Source: Gamsiella multidivaricata (Eukaryota; Mortierellomycota; Mortierellomycetes; Mortierellales; Mortierellaceae). Taken from it: a stretch of 64,000 bases of DNA. The first letter of the stretch is position 1; the number at the start of each line of letters is the position of its first letter. The DNA is taken from assembly GCF_025024155.1 (NCBI RefSeq), contig NW_026251816.1, positions 1-64,000 of the forward strand, in the 5' to 3' direction. The notes below the pieces were generated by a model that saw only the letters and a list, made by a program, of their open reading frames with translations, did not search any database and was not told the origin of the DNA. A program made the position numbers and the translations under genes. Shown one piece after another: positions 22,274 through 33,738 of this stretch.

Positions 22274-25200
22274 ATGGTCCCATCCTCAACCCCCTCGCCA
22301 TCTGTCCTCTCTATCCCACATCAACCTCCATCCTCATCCTCATCTATATCATCCCAGGTACAGATATCATCCTCACCACTAACATCAGCCATGTCTGTTG
22401 TCGGTGGTACCATATCGTCGTCTGCCTTATCCAGTAGTGGTGCCACAGCAGGAATTACTTGTGGAGCTCAGTCCACCTCTTCTTCATCCACATCAACTCC
22501 CCCGCCGTCGCCGCCTCTTTCGGCCTCTGCAGAGGATCGTCCGTCCAAATCGAAACAGATGATCCTCCTCCCAGCGGGGAATGCCTTGACGGGACACAAC
22601 GGATCTGGAGAGCACCGTCGGGATGAGTCCAAGGCTCAGACCCAGGTGGGACAGAAGAGTGCGGAGGTGGTAACCATATCTGCAACGATGAGATCGAGTC
22701 TATCTCCCGGGAGTGAGGGCGCAGCTGAGCAGCGTGATCAGCAACAGCTGCAGGAGGAAAGGCGGCCGTTCCGTGTAACACCTCTGTCGCCACTAAACGG
22801 AATTGTGGATGCGACAGCGACAGCGACAGCAGCAGCAGCAGCGGCTGCCGCGGCAGCGTCGTATACGTCCCAGGAACTTGCAATTGCATTCTCGATGGTG
22901 ACCTCGACTCGGGAGCAACAACAGCAGCAACAACAGAGGCAACAACAGAAAGAGTTGACTATGAGACATGAACAGCAAGGTACGAACATATTACACGCTA
23001 GCGTGGATGGTTGGTGTTGTTGTTGCTATAGTTTGTTGTTCATACATCCCCAATCCCCACCCATTACACAAAGTCCTAAAAGAGGTGCTTTTTACCCCGC
23101 ATTTGCTCCCCTTTGTTTACCTGGAGGGCGAATTTCCCACCGTGGATGAGGGGTGATGATGGAGATAGGACAGGATGACAGGGGTGAATTAAGCCCGAGT
23201 CAGTGTTGCATGGCATGAGATGGCATTGCATGTGTGTATGGGATTGGTTCTGGATGGGGGCTGTTCACTGTTCCCGCTACCCTGGCGCCCTTTATCGGGC
23301 TCAGAGTCTCTGGGGAATATGAACGGGGGCCTATGTGTTCTTGTAGGTCGTTATCATCGGAGTAAGGGGAGGCACGCTGTTGGTCTGCGATATGAGGTGC
23401 TCCCCTCCTCCTCTTGCTTTCCCCCTTTCCCTTCTTCCTTTCTTTCCCAACAACTTCAACCGCCATCGCCACCATCACCAGCCCCTGCTCTCCGTCTTTA
23501 TTTCCTCCAGCTGTTGCCACTGTCCCACCTCCGCTATTTAATTTCATATGGAGGTCAACAGCGCAGAGGACCATCCCTCTGACCACCATCCCCACCACCG
23601 CCACCACCACCAGCCTGGATACAGCGCTGCCTCTACTGCCAAGCCTACCACTACTACTACTGCCGCTACTATTACCACTGCCACAACCACTGCCACAACT
23701 ACCGCGACTGCTGTCGTCCAGCAAGAGCAACAGCATGGCCATGCTCGACTACCGCAGGAATACGCCGGCAAGCACCGCCACCATTACCAACCGTTATCCC
23801 CGCAACAGCAACAACAACAACAACAACAACAACAAGGACATGGACATGCACATGAACATGGACAGCAAGGGCATCAGGAAGACCGCCGTCCGCATCACCA
23901 TCACCACCAGTCTTATTCCGACAGGGACTCGAGGATGCCACTACAGAGCCATCCCAATCTTAATCAACGTACACAACCTCATCACCTCGATCACCCACGG
24001 ACGACAGCAGAATCAGCACCAGCACCATACTCTCACGAACAACACCCTCGTTCGCATGGTCATCCTGCTGCTCTTCAGTACAGCCAGACCGAAGGAGATC
24101 GCAACCACGTGAATGGAGACAGCAATAGCGACGCCCTTCTTGTTGGGCGGCAAGATAGGGATCTTGATCGGGAACGGGAGCGAGAGCAAGAACGGGAGCG
24201 ATACGACTACAGCAGCAAGCTGGAACAGGATCATGTTGGTGGCAACAGCAGTGGCAGTATTGGTGGCAACAATAGTGGCAGCAGTACAGGGCACACAGGG
24301 CAGCATCAGCATCCTAGGATACGTTCAGCACCACACTCTTTTCATTCTTATCCTATCGGACATCCTTCATACTCTTCTGCCACAGTCTCACACCATCCTA
24401 ATGCCCTCAACCGATATCCATTCTCTATCCCCTCCATTTCAGACAAGCTGAGCCAGCCGGCTCCAGATGATGGAAACGATGCTCTTTCGTCTCTGTGGAA
24501 GGTAAGCCTGCTACATTTGGACGCTCAGAAACTGCTCATTATCATTCCAATTTTGTCCCGGGCACAAACGACCTCTCATCTTCCGGAGACTCCCATGCAC
24601 ACACTGCACAGACACATTAATTGTTGCTCTTATAACACAGAAAACGACGCCGATCCAGGAACCCTACTTCCAAACGCGGCACACAATCGCCTCGCAACAC
24701 ACGCTCTCGACACTCGGAGGAGGTAAGGGTCCAAACTGCCTGCACTCCTGGAGCGATGGTAAGAGTTCGATCAATTGGTACTAATTGTTCAATCGCTCAT
24801 TGTGCTGTATCAACCTTATAGTGCTATTTTCGCTGGATGAAGTGCCACTGGAGTTCACACAGGATATGTATATCGCTATGAGGAATCGCATCTTTGAATT
24901 AGAGGCAAAATCAGTCAACTATTCACCATTTTCATCTTCACGGAAGCGATCTCTCGACAGAACTGGCTTTGATGTCTATCCTGATCGCTTTGGGCCCGAC
25001 TACGAATCAGGATACTACTACAAGCGGCCAAGTTATGGATATCCTCCACACTCATCCTCTCGTTCACATGGTCCACCCGATGACGGCCGACCGCTCTCTC
25101 CAGTCCACAGATATTCATCGTCCTATCCATCATGGTATACTCCAGAGGTGTACACCAATGGATCGCGTTATCCCCCTCATCACAGCAGACGCCCATCAGA

Positions 25201-27557
25201 TCGCGACAGAGACTACCGTCCCTCAGGAACACATTATTACGATCGTGATTCACGTCCTGGATCCCGTCCAAGCTCCCCTCCGCCTGGCAACAGTCCTATG
25301 GCGATGCCTTCTACGCGCTCTGCTTACAGCCCTCCGCCTCCTCTATCTACATCTTCCAGGCCGCCGGAGCACCCTGGCCATCCTCATCCACATGGTGCGC
25401 CGCCACAGGAATCCCGCCCACCTCACCATCCTGACGATAGGACTCCTCAGGGCCCTTCACATAATGGAGCATACCCCACAGGCATCCATTCACACTCAGC
25501 ACCACTGTCTCTCACTCAGCAACAACCTGGCCATGCTCCTCGTCCCCATCATCCACAGCATCCCATAAAACCCCATACTCAGCCTCCAGCTCATCACCAA
25601 TCACCTCCCCAGCACCCTTCACACGGTCAACAACATCCAGCGCAACCGTCCCATGGATACCCATCGAGCCATCAACAGCAACCGCACCAGCGACAAGTAA
25701 TACTGCCCAATGAAGCAGCTGGCGAAACAGAGATGCGTCAGTCCATCCACCAGCAGCGGCACAGAGCACAGCAGCAAGCACAGTCGGCTCATTCAAGGTC
25801 TTATCATCTCCACAAGCATATGCGCATGCTGGATCAGCAGCGTGCGGCGCAAGCGGTGACTCAACAGCAGCAGCAACAATTGCAGCAGCAACAAAAGCAG
25901 CAGCAACAACAACAGCAACAGCAGCAGAAACAGCAGTTTCGACCGATCCAGAGGCATTATCAACCCCATCAACAGATGTATCCAGTCCACAACCAGCCGA
26001 TTCCTATCAAACCGCATCCACAGCCACCATCGCAGCAGCCGCAAGTGCAACCTCAACCTCAAAAACCTCAACAACAACAACAACAACAACAGCAGCAACA
26101 GTCTCAGCAGCCTCAAATGTCCGCACTTCGAGCAGCTCTTCTGCCAGCTCAGCAGCGCTTGACACAACAGCAGCAGATGTTGCAGCGATACCAACAACAT
26201 CGCCAGATGCAGCAGAAGCAGCAGCAATTGCGTCAACTGCAGTACTTACGCAGCCGCCAAGCAGGGTCCTACCCCACACAAAAGAATCCGCACAACGTTA
26301 CAGCATCTCCTGGATCACACTCTCCAACCCCACCCCGGGTTTTTGGGCCGCAGGTGGATCGACCAATCAAAAAATCGACCCGACCCCTGGAGTGTTCAAA
26401 CTGTATGGCGCTGGATTCGCTGGCCTGGAGGCCCAAGGCCGAGCTGCAGATCGTTACACCAGATGGTTCCACACCCTCTGGGGCACCCCCGGAATCCGCA
26501 ACAGAAAGCAAGATATTATGTCCAGCGTGTACACAATATCTGCAGATGCATGGAAAGCCCAGACCTGTGCCTCCGTTCCGCGCCAACTTTCTGAAAAAGA
26601 TTCACACTCGCTTCAAGCGAGAACTGCAGGAGGTTCGGTTCCAGGGATGGCAGGATGCGCAAGTGCTTGAGATCGAGGACCGGATGGTGGAGCGTGAGTT
26701 CCAGATGGTGTTCAATGGATTGGACGAAGGCGATGCGTCTTTGATCCAAAATGAGCAATCGTCCGGCACAGGATCGCCGGCCCCACCCGCCCCTGTAGCA
26801 ACGGTTGAAGTCTTTGCTTCTACCCCCAGTGAAAAACCTTCTGGGGAGAGCACGGCTATTCCTTCCACTGCCAAGGAACCAGAGACCATTATCATCAAGA
26901 TTGAGGATGATGATGATGATGACATGCCTTTGAAGACATCGGAGCCAGATCATGTGGAGGTACGTACATTTCAAAGCGAGGCGTCTGTCGGGGAACTCTT
27001 TGGTCATCGATGGAGGACTGAGCCCGTGGTCGGATATACGCTGGTGCATTTCGGTGGATCGGACCGTACCCGCATGGTACCCATGAACCCCACGGTTCCA
27101 TCCCTGAGTAAGTATCGATGCTTGTGTTCGTATTGCATAAATGACTATGTTCTTATTGCCAAACTTTACTGACGATTGCTTACTATGTTTCCATAAATTT
27201 GCAGCTGTGACATTCAATCGGTCGACTTCGACGATCACCTTTGCGTTCAGAGTTCTCGTCAATGGATTGTGTTTGCTTTCTTCAGGAGGAGGTCCACCTG
27301 CCCTGCATATGCCGGAAATGGCAGACGACGAGGAATCGGAAGGTGAGGAGGAGGTCGTGATTGTCCCGGATAACGATAAGGACGACCCATCGCCCTCGCC
27401 ACCAGCAGCATCATCGGCAGCAACAACTACGTCTGATGCACCGACGGGAACTAAGGAGGGTGTTGTTAATTCTACTACTGACGTCTCGGAAAAGAGCTTG
27501 ACGGCGACTGAGGCGATGAGCATGGATGTAGATGAAGTCGGCTCCAAGAACATATAA
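22274..27557 (+). CDS. Large Gln/His/Ser-rich nuclear protein with divergent GATA-like zinc finger
   Basis: Modelled as five exons: 22274-22979, 23567-24501, 24641-24722, 24822-27107 and 27205-27557. They join in phase to 1453 aa. Most of it is low complexity: Ser/Pro/Thr, an Ala run, His-rich, then long Gln runs. Ordered islands are LDEVPLEFTQDMYIAMRNRIFELE at the start of exon 4, and a finger at residues 1099-1144, C-X2-C-X38-C-X2-C, followed by a basic helix (FRANFLKKIHTRFKRELQE). CSNC, then LAWR, then CPAC and YLQMHGKPRP recall GATA fingers, but the loop is about twice the usual length. After it come an acidic stretch and a segment with GHRWRTEPVVGYTLVHFGG. A transcriptional role is inferred. 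The 587-nt first intron is the weakest join: the part from ATG 23548, itself preceded by a pyrimidine tract, could be a separate gene. Confidence 0.6.
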
Positions 27558-27981
27558 GCAGAGGGTGCCCCTTTTTTTCTTCCTAATCTTTCCAAGAGGC
27601 ACTGTCCACACAGCAGCATTTGTATCAGCTAATCTCCCTGTGTATGTTTTTTGTACTTCTAATCCTTAATACAATTTCTCTTATTACTTCTGCCTTGTAT
27701 GTACAATACTTCGTATCCCTTTTGCTTGCAATTTGTAAAGCGGCTGTTGAATGAATGTTTATATGTTTATTGCAAGTTGCAAAAGTTGTTTGTTCTAATG
27801 GGCGCTCTGTTACTCTGTTAATCTGCTAATCCTGGCTTTGCTTTCCCCCCACCCTCTTTTGATGCATGGTATGAACATGTTCACTAGTTTCCAAAAAAAA
27901 GTGTCCTGCGGATAAACTATCGCTTATCCTGACGGCGAAAAAAGAAAAGGAAAAAAAAAAAACCATCCCGAAAGCCTAAGA
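27558..27981. other. Intergenic, convergent 3' flanks
   Basis: This 424-nt region between two converging stops is AT-rich and contains several A- and T-runs. It probably holds both 3' UTRs. I see no gene in it. Confidence 0.5.
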
Positions 27982-28617
27982 TCAAACACTAAAGGAAGAC
28001 TCTGAGGGGATGGGTTCCTTTGGATGTTTCGCTTCCATGTGCTGGACGATCAGCTTGTAGTTGGCGATCATCAACTATTGGACAATCAAAATAAATTGTT
28101 CAGAAACCAAAGGGGTGATTTGGTTATCAGTCGAGTCTCTGACTGAAGGCGTTACTCCGAGGAAAAGATGGGGTAGAGGAGGACGGACTTACCATGCACT
28201 TGGGACACTTGAACTTGTTGCCCTCGACCATGGCCTTCAATTGACTCTTGGGAGGTGCATTGGCCGCGGCACGCTTCTCGGCGTTGGCTCTATAGGATGA
28301 GAGCAGATGGCGATGGAGCGGGAGGGGTGAGTGTCGGGTCTGCTTGGTTTGGTGAATCAGCGATACGAAGCAGGCAGGCAGGACGGGATCCTGTTGTCCA
28401 TAATTGCTTTGTCTCTTCTATATCCAAGGTTATGGTGGCGCTGTTGTTCCTGGTCCAAATCGAGCGGCGCTAGTTCTAATTCTCACCTAGCTTGTTGCTA
28501 AAAAAAGAGTATGGAAGAAAGCTGTTAGGCGAAGACGTTCCTGGCAACGAGTCGATATGATACCTAGACAGGTGGAGGGGGACGAGTGCACGGTACCTTT
28601 TGCAGTCCGCGGGTCAT
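27982..28617 (-). CDS. Small 4F5/SERF-like protein with one C2H2 zinc finger
   Basis: Four exons: 28597-28617, 28487-28497, 28193-28289 and 27982-28074. They join in phase to a 73-aa protein. The N-terminus MTRGLQKQQARANAEKR matches the basic 4F5/SERF-type start (MTRGNQR-like). It is followed by Cys-Pro-Lys-Cys and, across the last splice, His-X4-His in IVQHMEAKHPK, so the finger is C-X2-C-X12-H-X4-H. This arrangement is typical of the small zf-met2/At2g23090-like proteins, whose molecular role is poorly known. The second exon is only 11 nt (CAACAAGCTAG), flanked by TTTTTTTAG and GTGAGA; without it the frame is lost, which supports it. The start codon faces the dCMP deaminase gene across 273 nt. 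Confidence 0.78.
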
Positions 28618-28890
28618 GGCGAGCGAGGGAAAAATATATATGTCGATTTGGACAAAGAAGGTGGGTTTGGTCGGATGGATGATGGCGAAAGCAAGCGATG
28701 CCGAGAAGGGAGGGTTTCTTTTCTTTCGTTTTCCCGAAATCGTGGCTTATTGGATCTTGACTAGCCGGAGCTGGTTGGGTTGGGCAGGAGGAACTGTGGA
28801 GCGCCCTTGATCTTAAGATCAGCTCAGGGGCAAGACAGACAGGAACCGCCAAATCAGGACAAGGACGAACCAAACCATACAGTATTCAGA

Positions 28891-30356
28891 ATGTTTGTTG
28901 GAATCGTTGGATCATCGTGCAGCGGAAAGCACGAGGTGATGAATCAACTCGCATCGCTTTACGGCTTCACGCGGCTGTACCTTCAGCTCTCGACTTCAAC
29001 TTTGTCCTCAACGTCGTCCAATATTAGCCAGCCTCGTAATGGATATACTCGACCACAGAAGCAGGATCAGAAGCGGGATCAGAAGCAGGAAGATAAGGAG
29101 TTCAGCTCAATCGAAGCGATGCTGGACCACGTTACGCTGAACTGGATGCAGCACTTTGTCACCTGCGACGTCCAGACAGTTCAAGGGATCGCTATTCTTC
29201 GGAAGCGTCCCTTCTTCTTGTTGTTGTCCGTCGAAAGCCCGATGATGATGCGGTATCACCGCTGCGTCGCCCGGTAAGATCCAATGGCTTCGAAAAAATG
29301 TATTAAAGCGGACGAAAATCAATTACATTGAAGTATAGGGTGCTGACATGGTGCGTACTTTTGGGGGTAATTTGTAGGACCCAGGCGCAAGGAAAGGATG
29401 CTCCGACACTGGAAGAGTTTGTAGAAGCGACGGATACGGCACTTTATAGCACACCCACAACCGCGACGACGCCTACAGCGTCCAGATCGCTTTCGGTGTT
29501 TCCAATACGATCTCTGGACTCGGAGCAGGATGTAACACCACTACCATCTCTTGAAGATACCGTTGACCAGTCGCGCTCGCTATTATCCTCACCCAACCCT
29601 GACTCTATCATGTCGCCCTCACTGTTTCATTCGCATTCCTTCTATACTTCCCCGCCCTACAAACTCCTCTCGATGTCCGACCTTTCGCTCCTCAACAACC
29701 ATTCTGATCTCGTCTCCCTCCAACAGTCTCTCATTTCACTTGATATTACAAATCCGGATCTGTTGCGGCCCTCTTGGGATTCTTATTTCATGTACCTCGC
29801 GAATCTGGCGGCACGTCGATCGAATTGTATGAAACGGCGGGTCGGTTGTGTGCTCGTGCGAGAGAAACGAGTGATCGCGACAGGATATAATGGCACGCCG
29901 AAGAATCTAACGAATTGCAACGACGGCGGATGCTTGAGGTGTAATCAGGCCACGCCCTGTGGAAAGGGACTGGACCGGTGTTTGTGTATGCATGCGGAGG
30001 AAAATGCGTTATTAGAGGCCGGGAGAGAAAGAGTTGGTAGTGGAAGTACGATCTATTGTAACACTTGTCCGTGTTTAGGTAAAAGAAGCTATGTTCTGAA
30101 GGCATTGATGCGTCGACAGAGCGGGCTCTATTCTGATACCATTACCCTCTTTTTTTTTTTCTTTTTCTTTTTTTTTCTTTTTTGGGTCTCTTCTGTAGGC
30201 TGCGCCATTAAAATTGTTCAGGTCGGGGTCAGCCAGGTGGTGTATTCAGAGTCGTATGGGATGGACGATCTCACAGCTGAAGTGTTCCGGAAAGCTAAGG
30301 TGGAGCTCCGTCAGCATGCCACTCCGGGCATAAAGCTCGATCAATCCAGTCCATGA
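28891..30356 (+). CDS. DCD1: Deoxycytidylate (dCMP) deaminase
   Basis: Exons 28891-29273, 29378-30078 and 30199-30356 join to 413 aa. The enzyme deaminates dCMP to dUMP, feeding thymidylate synthesis in the cytosol or nucleus. The C-terminal domain is clear: RPSWDSYFMYLANLAARRSNCMKRRVGCV, a cysteine/glycine-rich loop, the zinc and proton-shuttle motif HAEEN (His333, Glu335), and CPCLGC split by the last intron (zinc ligands Cys360 and Cys363). The N-terminal part, MFVGIVGSSCSGKHEV, has a nucleotide-kinase-like P-loop look, as in fungal Dcd1 proteins, which carry a degenerate kinase-like N-terminal domain. A Ser/Thr-rich segment of about 100 residues lies between the two. The first intron has a good CTGAC branch point before TTTGTAG; the second contains a long T-tract. 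Confidence 0.9.
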
Positions 30357-30655
30357 TAATATAGATATCGTATAATAAAAAAACGAATACGTGTTATTGC
30401 TTCAAAGAACAATAAAGGGTCACTTTTTCGTTTGCTTGAAAGTGGCCACTGGTGATCTTCCATAACACGAATATGTAGCTCTGCGAGCAAAGGACGACAG
30501 AGAAGAGCGAGTGAAATATGCACTGCCACATTGGACAGGCCATGGCCCACATCGCCAGGAAATCTTTATCTTTATTATTAGATTTGATCGTTGGTTTTTT
30601 TTTTCCCTTTAAGTAGGACGACGTTTTCATTCTCAAAGAAACCAACGTTCACAGC

Positions 30656-30973
30656 ATGACCACCAGCTCGCGCCGATACCCTAGAGCTGTTACCAATCCC
30701 ATTTTTCTCTTTCCACAAGAACTTCCTCCCGTGGTCTTGGCCCATGATGTCTCTCTCTCCATGCCGTCCCAAGTCCTACCGCCAATGGAAGTACCCTTTC
30801 ACGCTGCATTGGATCTCGATGCGTCTGATGTTCAGCTCGAGCGATCGCTCATGCCTGATCTCCAAGAAGATGACAACAATGCCATTGAAAGCTACATTAC
30901 GTCCTTCCCATGTATCAAAGTTCTTTCCGTTATTGCACTATTCATGTCCCTGTGCTTTTACTTTGTCCTTTGA
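30656..30973 (+). CDS. Possible small tail-anchored protein
   Basis: An uninterrupted 105-aa frame with an ATG start. Most of it is hydrophilic with an acidic stretch (LQEDDNNAIES). It ends in a hydrophobic segment, VLSVIALFMSLCFYFVL, that could be a C-terminal membrane anchor. No family is recognised. There is no intron or coding-bias evidence beyond the frame itself, so it may be chance. Confidence 0.3.
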   Translation: MTTSSRRYPRAVTNPIFLFPQELPPVVLAHDVSLSMPSQVLPPMEVPFHAALDLDASDVQLERSLMPDLQEDDNNAIESYITSFPCIKVLSVIALFMSLCFYFVL

Positions 30974-31699
30974 GCCAACGCCAGTTGACAGTAAGATGGA
31001 CCCTGCCCCTCGCCCCTTTTAGATATAAAATCACACAGACCACAGAATTTCAGTTGTACCTGAAATTCCGTTATGATTGGGCGAATGGGTTTCTAGAAAT
31101 AAGCAATACGCACAGACACGCTAGAAGCCTGCATGCCGAACCCACGCTCATAAATTTTCTTTCTCACATAAACGGCTACCTATTGTATGAATACAACGTG
31201 CAGCTTGGTAGGAACTGGAGTCTTCGTACTTAGCTTTACGATTAGCATGTTAGGATACGATTGTATGATGCAAGTTTAAGAGCTGTTTGCGCTCTCTCGA
31301 TCAAAATGGGTCAAAGGCAGGTCTCCTAGGGGCGCTTCGTTGGGCTGATGTGGGATCGTGCTGTGGCGAAGGCTCAACTTCAGATTTAGAAGGAATGGGT
31401 TCAAGTTGTGTCTTGAAGTCGCGGTGGTAAAAAGGGTGCTTTATTTATTCATAGTCAAGCAGACAGAAAAAAGTATGATTGAAAAGATATCTTTATTTGA
31501 TGCAGAAATCTTCCTGCTCCATCCATCATTATCGCCCAGAATCATTGATCTCGTTGCCATCTCGTATCGCTGCATTTCGTATCGCCGATGTTCCTAAGGT
31601 ACTCAAAAAAAAGAGAAGATGCCGCCAGTATTTTCATCCTTATTGTTCAGCTTCCATTGTCCATGTAAAAATCTTCTCACCGTGAAAGCCCACCCCTTT
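30974..31699. other. Intergenic, nothing recognised
   Basis: No gene, RNA or repeat is recognised in these 726 nt. They lead into the repeat array that follows. Confidence 0.4.
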
Positions 31700-32330
31700 C
31701 CCACAGACCTTTAAGGCCGACCTTGATCTTCCAGACTTCTGCCCCGAAGGGTCGTGAGCCGGGTCATGCAGACTTCTGCTCCGAGGAGACCTGAGTCGCG
31801 TCATCCTTGCTTCTGTCCCCGAAGAGAACGTGGGCCGGGTGTTCCTGAATGTGTCCAGTACATCTCGATCCTGCATACTTCTATACTATCCTGATGCTAC
31901 GTCATGCGGCCCCTTCATCCGTAGATGGTGCGGGTCGCGCCATGCAGACTTCTGCCCCGAAGGGTCGTGAGCCGCGTCATGCTGCCCCTTCATCCGTAGA
32001 TGGTGCGGGTTGCGCCATGCAGACTTCTGCCTCGAAGGGTCGTGAGCCGCGCCATGCCACCCCTACGTGCTAAGACGGTGCGGGCTGCGTCCTGTATAAT
32101 CCTGATCCTGCATGCTCCTATACTATCCTGATACTACGTCATGCGGCCCCTTCATCCGTAGATGGTGCGGGTCGCGCCATGCAGACTTCTGCCTCGAAGG
32201 GTCGTGAGCCGCGTCATGCTACCCCTACGTACTGAGACGGTGCGGGCTGCGTCATGCAAACTTCTGCCTCGAAGGGACGTGGGTCGCGTCATCCTTGCTT
32301 CTGTCTCCGAAGAGAGCGTGAGCCGGGGAT
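31700..32330. repeat. GC-rich minisatellite-like array, imperfect unit of about 75-80 nt
   Basis: Recurring blocks include CTTCATCCGTAGATGGTGCG (near 31910, 31987 and 32147), CAGACTTCTGCCCCGAAGGG variants (near 31945, 32022 and 32183), and GTCGTGAGCCGCGTCATG variants. The spacing of the first block is about 77 and then about 160 nt, with a diverged copy between (near 32065, CCTACGTGCTAAGACGGTGC). The composition is clearly more GC-rich than the flanks. The frame through 31849-32073 stays open across two units, but I see no sign that it is a gene. Confidence 0.75.
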
Positions 32331-32470
32331 AGGTGCTGGGTGCTGAAGATGGATGCTGGGTGCTGGGTGATGAACGATGGGTGATGGGTGCTAGGTGATG
32401 GGCGATGGGCGATGGGTGATGGGTGATGGGTAATGGGTGATGAGTGATGGGTGATGGGTGGTGTGTAGTA
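32330..32470. repeat. Heptanucleotide satellite (TGATGGG-type)
   Basis: This is a near-tandem run of seven-base words, TGATGGG with variants (TGCTGGG, CGATGGG, TAATGGG, TGAGTGA). It directly follows the GC-rich array. It is strongly G-rich on the plus strand and pyrimidine-rich on the minus strand. Confidence 0.75.
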
Positions 32471-32639
32471 GTGTATTGTTGGTTTGTGGAGAGGGTGTCC
32501 GTGCGCGTGGGTTGTTGTGCTGTGTGAGGGTTGGTTCTGTGGAGAAGTGTGGGAAGACAAGAAAAAGTATGTCAGAGAAGGAGAAAGTCAAAAGTGAAGG
32601 CGGACATGTGTAGAGTGACGTGAGAAAGTAGAGAGTGGA

Positions 32640-32790
32640 GATGGAAAGTGGACGTGAAGAGTGTACGTGCAAAGTGGATGTGGAAAGTGGACGTGCAAAG
32701 TGGTAGAGGGTGTAAGTGGAAAGGGCAAGTGGAAAGGGCAAGTGGAAAAGGCAAGTGGAAAGGGCAGGTGGAAAGGGGCGGAAAAAGAGA
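32640..32790. repeat. Purine-rich tandem repeats (AAGTGGACGTG and AAGTGGAAAGGGC units)
   Basis: First come imperfect AAGTGGACGTGCA units (about 32643-32705), then a near-perfect 13-nt unit AAGTGGAAAGGGC repeated about five times (about 32715-32780). The plus strand is almost entirely A/G/T here. This is the third distinct tandem-repeat type within 1.1 kb. Confidence 0.7.
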
Positions 32791-33738
32791 TAAAAGTGGG
32801 CTTATGAATATTACTTACCTTGATAGCTTTGTTGCTGTCTTGCGCCCAGTTTTATCCAGTCGATCCTGTAGGAGACATCAGATTAAGAGGTGATGGTGAA
32901 GCTGAAGCGAAAGAAGAGAACGCCTCCTTTTATAACCCCCTGGGACAAGTCACTCCCAATTGACCGTGGTGGGATCCTCGTTTTTCTAATTGCACACAGT
33001 AGCCACAGTTAGGCCTTGAAGGACTAGCAAAGGCAGTTGAAATTGGCGGTCACGTTCTGCCTATCCGTATGATATCCAGGGTGTAATAGCAAGCAATGGG
33101 TGCTTCAATCCACCCTCCTTGGACTCCAGATGGAGTTTTTCTACGATAATTTCCTCCGGTCAAGGCAGGGCTCATTTTCAGGCGTAGACACTTGTTTAGG
33201 TTAAGCATCTTCCCACCAACTTTGCTCAGCATGACCTAAACACAGATCGGCCTATGAGCATGAGAGCAAATAGGAGTATGAAACTTAACCACATCAACAA
33301 AATAAGATTGAACCGCACACAAGAAACGTGCTTATCTTCTTCCTTCGCGTTTGATCTTCTCGTCATGCATGTATGCATTAATCAAATTCACGGTTTTGAC
33401 CGTGTTATATAACTCTCAATGAAAAAAACACCTCCTCAATACTAACGGTATCCCCTCGGTCCCCAACGTTAATGAGGACCTAATTGAGTCCAGGTGGCAG
33501 TGCCTTTCCACATTTTATTTTAAATGAACTTCATCGCGACAAAGATTGGGCATTTCTTCATCATCACCCTTCGATCTCGCTTCAGAATCAGCGCCTTTCA
33601 CATCGAAACATATCATTGTCTCCACAAGCACCAGTTTGCTTATGTCAGCCGAAAACGTTTCTCTCAATATTCACTTCTTCATTCTCATCCAAAATCACAT
33701 CATCCCTGGATCTCATTCCTGACCTGACTTTCCGCAAA
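32791..33738. other. Intergenic flank of the mobile-element relics
   Basis: No gene is recognised. A short perfect inverted repeat, CACGGT-TTTG-ACCGTG, occurs at about 33390-33405. The 5' edge of the transposase relic should lie in or near this stretch, but no clear element end was found. Confidence 0.35.

Noticed and set aside
23414..24112. Long alternative frame overlapping the His/Gln-rich exon
   Set aside because: It is Leu/Pro/Thr-rich shadow sequence; the other frame continues in phase into the downstream exons.
29338..29349. Possible 12-nt micro-exon in the DCD1 gene
   Set aside because: It contains CTGAC, which works as the branch point of the single intron 29274-29377; the family match is better without it.
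31700..32330. Repeat array considered as a CRISPR-like structure
   Set aside because: Units are imperfect, of unequal length, with no constant repeat alternating with unique spacers, and the genome is eukaryotic.
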